This document shows positions 58,758 to 64,000 of a stretch of DNA of 64,000 bases, piece after piece. How positions within the stretch are numbered: position 1 is the first letter of the stretch; every line of letters starts with the position of its first letter. The DNA lies in the NCBI GenBank assembly GCA_004794655.1, contig SMMW01000013.1, positions 1,023,501-1,087,500 of the forward strand, read 5' to 3'. The translations under genes and the position numbers were made by a program. The DNA is from Marisa cornuarietis (taxonomy: Eukaryota; Mollusca; Gastropoda; Architaenioglossa; Ampullariidae). Below the pieces are notes generated by a model. That model had not been told where the DNA came from. It saw only the letters and a program-made list of their open reading frames with translations, and made no database searches.

Positions 58758-61195
58758 AGTGCACTGATGCTGTGTTTGTGAATACGCTGTACCGTGTCAC
58801 ATATCAACTTCAAGAAGGTCTGGTAATCTAATGCGCACACCTCGCTACACTGTGAGATCAGGGAGATCCGTGATCAAGACGTCACATTACAGAGCAGCTG
58901 GAGGAAAGTCCGGTCACGTGTTAAGGAAGTTGGGGTGTCCTCGCATTACTGCAAACAGACCTCACCTTCAGCTGCACACAATTCGCCAGAGGCCATTCTG
59001 CTCCTTGCCGAGACCTTCATATGACAGTCACTCCTGAAGAGTTTTCTCTCCTCTCCACAGCCTGCTTGGTGGGGTGGAAAGAGGAGGAGGAATCAAGGAG
59101 GGGGAAACAGAGTGTATTTTGGTGCAGAAGGGAGATGGTTTGACGGGGATGCTAGCATTGTGACACCTTTATCGCTCTCCGGCCTTACTCGAGATCTGTT
59201 TAAAAATGGTCATGGTTGTGGGAAGTATTTTTTTGAACCCATTGGTTGGCTTAAAAAAAACCGAAGAAAATGGCTTTCCTGTAAGTGCACAGGTTCAAGA
59301 GAGCATTTAAATCTACGTGTCTGTAATACTTCTTCTCGCCCTGACATTTCCATCATCTCCAAATCGATGCTCATCCTCTTTCTCCAAAAAATAAATATTC
59401 AGCTAGAACAACCCCAAACCGTTCTTGGTCAGCGCCTTCCAAACTCTTAACGAAGATTCTCTATAGATAGACGTTTGGTTCACTTGTATCCAAACCACCT
59501 GCAAGACAAGCCGAACAAAATATGGGAGGGTTGGGGTAAGTGGGATGGGCAGAGAATATTTAGCTATCTCTTCCTTCCATCAGAGGAATTGGAACGAAAA
59601 TTAAAAAAAAAAAAGAGAGGTGTGGAGGTAAGAACGGTAATCCGTGAATGATCTCACCTTCACTTCCCATTTATTTCGTCCCTTCCTTCATTCTCTCTGT
59701 CCTTAACAGTCATCTCTAACTTTTTATGTGCAAGTAGTTATAGTCGTCTAACGATCAAGTTTATGTTTTTAGATGAATGCGTGCATGTATGGTATAAAAT
59801 GTTGCAGTCGTTGTACGGCGTATATTATTTTAAAGTTTACACCCATAGTTAGGGTGTGTTTGCTTTCAAGTTTGCTATCGAGACTTGGAACAAATGGCAA
59901 CGGCACACACGCTAGATTTAACTAAACGAGCACAAAGTGTTCGAAAGTATTTACACACTGTAGTTTGTCAGAGAGCAGAAAGACAGAAAATGTTGGGGTC
60001 GAGATTAAATGGTGCTGTACCCATCATCCACATTTTCTGTTTCTGAGAGTCGGGGCTCTTTTTCACGATCAGTGTAGGACAGAGGTTTATGAACACCCGA
60101 TGAATTCTAACAAAGACTGGAGTAGAAGAAAGCGATAATATCCTAGGTGGCGATAGTTTATGATGGTTGAGATACTAATCTTCCACTGGCTCAGATGGAA
60201 ATGGCGACAAATGCTCACAAACGCTTCACGTTTTCTTGGAAACACCCCCCCCCCTTCGCAACTCTTCCCCATCAAGCGACCTTTCCTATATGTCCGGTCG
60301 AGCGTATAGCTATGGCATAATATTATTTACAAATTTTTGTTGACGAACATTCAGTATAGAATGTATAATCTGACTCAATGCTGCAACATTTCTTTGACCG
60401 CTTTGTTCTGGAAACTGAGTGTTTGACTGTTTAGTGTCTGGTGACTCCTGCGTGTCGTCTGTGCCTAAATCATTCTTTGATTTTCTGCCATAATGCGATT
60501 GGATAATTTTTGACGAATCACTCCTGGGGCCGAAGTCATGAATCAAGAGTAAGTCGTTGTCCTATAGGCAACATAGGGAACTCAAAGACAAGCGTCTTGT
60601 TTCCAGAATTATAAGGCGATGTTCAGACCTCGCAGATGTTGTTTTACCCCCGGCGCTGTAGCTATAGTGCGTTGGCAAAGGTGTCCTGGGGTAAAGAAAC
60701 ATGAAGTTTGTGTCCGTGGGGTCTGGCCGTCGCTCTGTATTTTCGGACACAAGATGCTTCTCCTCGAGTTCCCCATTTTGTCCTGGGGAAGCGACTTACT
60801 CTCGCTTCGTAACTACTGTCCCATATGTGTTTACTGTGTTTTTTATTCAGACAGTTTCCGATATTTGTTGTGTCTGTTGTCTGATGCTGTTGTCATCTAA
60901 ATCGCAATCTTTATACACCATTAGAGAGTGCAGCGATGGTAATGAAGAGTTTGCCATGTTTAAAGAGTTCGTTCGAGGTCTGTACTGTTTGAAGTAAACC
61001 AGATTGGAACTATGAAAGAAATTTGTCTAGGTATAGCTTATCCAGGTATGGCTGATAGGCCTAATACACATAATTTGAAATCATGTGGTACATATTATAT
61101 CTAAGTAGTAGGTCCAAGGTTTTTCTTCTGAGAAAAGTCTAAAAGACCTGGAGTGGAGAAAAGTGGGATGTGAGCAGTAGCCGTTATTGTTTACT

Positions 61196-61196
<1 letters not shown>

Positions 61197-61270
<74 letters not shown>

Positions 61271-61271
61271 C
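61197..61271 (+). repeat. (TG)n microsatellite with CG interruptions
   Basis: About 36 TG units with two GCG interruptions. Confidence 0.96.
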
Positions 61272-61384
61272 GCCATGGGTGTGGAAACCAGTATCCATTG
61301 AATTCCTCTTCTGCATCTTGCCTGGGTATCGTCGAGGCTGTCGCTGTAGCAACGAACATATTTCCCACGACCTCACTATAACAT

Positions 61385-61548
61385 CTGTGGATTTCGTCCT
61401 TGAAGCATGAGGTCGGCTGCCCCGGGTTCACTTCTGGTCTCGGACACGATGTTCTTTCTCTGCATGTGGCATCTGTTTACAGGACTGGCTGCCTTGCTGT
61501 GATATAGCCTTAATTTGCTGGCTCGGCGTAAAACACCAATTCCTCCCC
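61385..61548 (+). mobile_element. tRNA-derived SINE
   Basis: CTTGAAGCATGAGGTCGGC and CCCCGGGTTCACTTCTGG look like the anticodon arm and a B-box of a tRNA-derived head. The body follows with GTCTCGGACACGATG, GCATGTGGCATCTG, TTACAGGACTGGCTGCC and GTGATATAGCC, and the tail is TTGCTGGCTCGGCGTAAAAC. The tail recurs at 41803 and 48186. The A-box is not clear, so the 5' edge is approximate. Confidence 0.6.
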
Positions 61549-62304
61549 TCCTCAAAGCATGCACAGGCCCTTCCAGCCCACAATGCGAGCCAGGTGACTG
61601 AAATTTCTCTGAAGGCACGTGCAGCCTTCTGACGACGACAGAAAGCACGAATTTCGCATACAACACGTGCGGAAACAAACTCGATGGAGGCCTACGTTTT
61701 GTTTTCGCACGTACGGGCTTGCTGTTGCGCCCACGATTGTCGCAGTTGTCAACTACTTGCTGCAGGCAGAAATCAGCTGGTGCCTACCAGTTCCACCCTA
61801 CTGACCATCTCTGACCGCTGAGCAACGTCGGGCGTGACGGGTGCAATGGCGACCTGTACAGGATAAGGATAGAGGACAGTGATCACGAATCGCGGGTGGG
61901 TGGAAAAAAAAGAACAGGCCACGTGACCAGTTCTCACAGAAAGATACCAGTGTACTGCAAAAGGGCCAGCGGTATCAAAATCTAGGCAAAAGAAGGAAAA
62001 GAGGGAGTTAATTACTCGAATACCAAAAGGGCTCATATTCTGTGAGGCGATGAACTTTTTCCTCTGCCCAAGCTGTCGAACTTTGACCTGGTCGGTTCCC
62101 TGTCTGCGGAGAACGGGCGAGGTTGCAAAACGTTCCTCTCATTATTCCCCTTATTAGCATTAGCAACCTGACTCAGATATTCACCCGTTTGTCTCCAGTT
62201 ATAACCGCACGCGAAAACCGCCTCGCGCTCTTAAAAGAAGTCAAACCCCCTAGAGAAATTTATGTTCAGGCCTGCATTCAAGCCGGCAGGAATCTATCAT
62301 AGAT

Positions 62305-62338
62305 TTTTTATTTATTTATTTATTTATTTATTTATTTC
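62305..62338 (+). repeat. (TTTA)n microsatellite
   Basis: About eight TTTA units. Confidence 0.95.
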
Positions 62339-63207
62339 TCAGACTGTTTGTTGAAGGTCTTCTGTACGATTTCAGTGAAGAAGCTAAACAGCCGCCAAAT
62401 CACCAGGCGCGTTTGCCCAGCGAATGAACCCCAGCTCATAAATATTTGACCACATCCAACCCTGTCCTATCTTGTCGCTGAAGTCTCCGAATGAATGACC
62501 CCCCCCCCCACAAGTTATCCCCCACAACAGAGAACACCAATACACACCTCTTTATCAGCCCCAGCTCAAGACTTCGCAGACTCGAGAACGCAAGTCCTTG
62601 TCTTCCTGTGTGTCTATATCTGTAGGTGAAGCACGGTGTTGGCACACGGCACAGACCCACCACTCGCAGACCTCCACTGCCCCATGTAAATACGGGCCAT
62701 GTGTGCACGGCAGCACGCGAAGCGACATTCTGCACGTGCGACAACATAAAGCCATTAACAGAATGACGCTGCGCGGCCTGGCCAGTACCTACCCGCCACT
62801 CGGTCCTTTTGCGGGTCCGAGTTCATCTTAGCGGAACCCAGACTCGGGTGGTACCGAAGGCTGGAGTGGTGTGTGTGTGTGTGGGGTGGGGAGGGAGGGG
62901 ATAACTTTTGCCACCTGCACAGTGAGATCGCACCAGCTCCTCCACCCAGCCATCCACCCACCCTGTTAATCATCCCTAACTGCACCTTAATACGCGAGCG
63001 CCGACACGGTGCCCGGGACACCCGCTGTGAGCGCTGCAGACGGAGCCTGCACATCACCTGTCGGCTCACCTGTCACAAGGTAATACGAGCGAACATTGTA
63101 AACACGCTGATTACAAAAACAACTGATGCCTGGTGACCGACACAGAACATCCATCTTGACAGCCCTGCGCAAGGCGTGAACAAGTCTCAACTTTTGTGTG
63201 TGTGTGT

Positions 63208-63262
63208 GTAGCAGTTTTAACAGCAGCAGCAACAGCAGCGGGGGCAGCAGCAACAAACATCA
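63208..63262 (+). repeat. CAG/CAA-rich tract
   Basis: AACAGCAGCAGCAACAGCAG and GGCAGCAGCAACAA; no open frame suggests coding use. Confidence 0.75.
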
Positions 63263-64000
63263 CACCTACCCGCGAGCGGTGTCTCCCGTGAGATTAAATA
63301 TACCACAGTCTGAAACACGCCACCATCCTGGCGGAGGCCAAGTCCACGCGTTCAAAAGTGTCAGCGACATTTGTTCTGCCTCACCGAGTGCGTGACAGTG
63401 GGAGGATGTGTAAAGTGTCTGGCTTTGAAAAAAAAAAAGGAAAAAAAAAATCGATGGACTAGGCAATCGGGTGTCGGTGCGACTGGCTGACAGTTGGAGC
63501 GACAAACAAAGGGGCTAGACAGTCCATTACCCAGCCGGCGAGGCAGGCACCTCGAAGAAAAAACCAGACAAGAAGACAAACAGGAAGACAGGAAGCAGTT
63601 ATGTTACTGGGAGAAACATTCAGACAATGGCTGGACCCGTCTGCACGCACGCACGCACACATTTCTGCAAATGTGCACGACTGAGAAGAGGGTTGGGTTT
63701 TTGGCAAAGGCTGTAATGTAATAAAAGGGTTTAATTATAAGCTAGACATTTTTTTTTGGCGTGGCAAATTGTAAACTTAATGATCTTGAAATTTACTCAT
63801 GCATCTCAGATCGTGAGTTGAAAAGTTCGAACATCCTTTGCGATGCAGTCGTTCGCGTTGAAAATGTTCGCTTGTGATGAGTCTAATTTCGTAATGCGAT
63901 TTCTAGCTGACAAGTATTTTACATCATTTTGTTTCTCTTAAGTTACCGGTGTCATCGACCGGGCGCCATTCTGGGAGCAGTGCGGACCGTTAAGTGTTTC

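Larger units (their letters stand above)
47764..64000. other. Region upstream of the receptor start: 5' UTR, promoter and intergenic DNA
   Basis: About 16 kb with no conserved reading frame. The receptor's transcription start must lie here or in an unseen 5' exon, but I find no TATA box or initiator I would defend. The rest is repeats and retroelement remnants listed separately, plus CpG-normal unique sequence. Confidence 0.5.

Overview
The window looks like nuclear DNA of an invertebrate animal, most likely a mollusc (probably a gastropod). The reasons are interrupted genes with GT-AG introns, two genes with clear bilaterian homologues, abundant CA/GT microsatellites, and a dispersed SINE tail (core GGCTCGGCGTAAAACACC) of a kind I associate with mollusc genomes. 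The mollusc assignment is inference. There are no operons, CRISPR arrays, rRNA genes or intact tRNA genes.

Left part (1 to about 24.6 kb). This part is AT-rich and poor in CpG. It carries, on the + strand, a G-protein-coupled receptor kinase of the GRK4/5/6 family. Thirteen coding exons run from 3350 to 15.8 kb and give 510 residues with continuous phase. About 49 N-terminal residues lie upstream of the window. The kinase core aligns to vertebrate GRK5 with a constant offset. The C-terminus is unresolved: the last visible exon has two in-frame donors and a read-through stop, and several short terminal exons could follow between 16 and 24 kb.

Middle part (24.6 to 39.4 kb). CpG density rises sharply at about 24.64 kb. 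A candidate first coding exon (26670-26725) and a weaker two-exon open frame (25277-26163) are the only coding signals. The rest is intergenic sequence with simple repeats and one hairpin.

Receptor gene (39446-47763, - strand). Three coding exons with matching phases encode a 693-residue rhodopsin-class receptor of the 5-HT1 serotonin type. It has a third intracellular loop of about 360 residues and a very short C-terminal tail. Its introns are rich in tandem repeats; one, of about 63 bp, begins at the splice donor of coding exon 2 and repeats donor-like sequence into the intron.

Right part (47.8 to 64 kb). This lies upstream of the receptor start. It holds a LINE 3' remnant, SINE tails, a perfect 26-bp minisatellite, a (TCAC)n run, a degenerate 37-bp array and CA/TG microsatellites, but no gene I can support.

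The kinase and the receptor point toward each other. GRKs phosphorylate activated receptors of this class, so a biochemical link is plausible, but nothing in the sequence shows that their closeness is functional.
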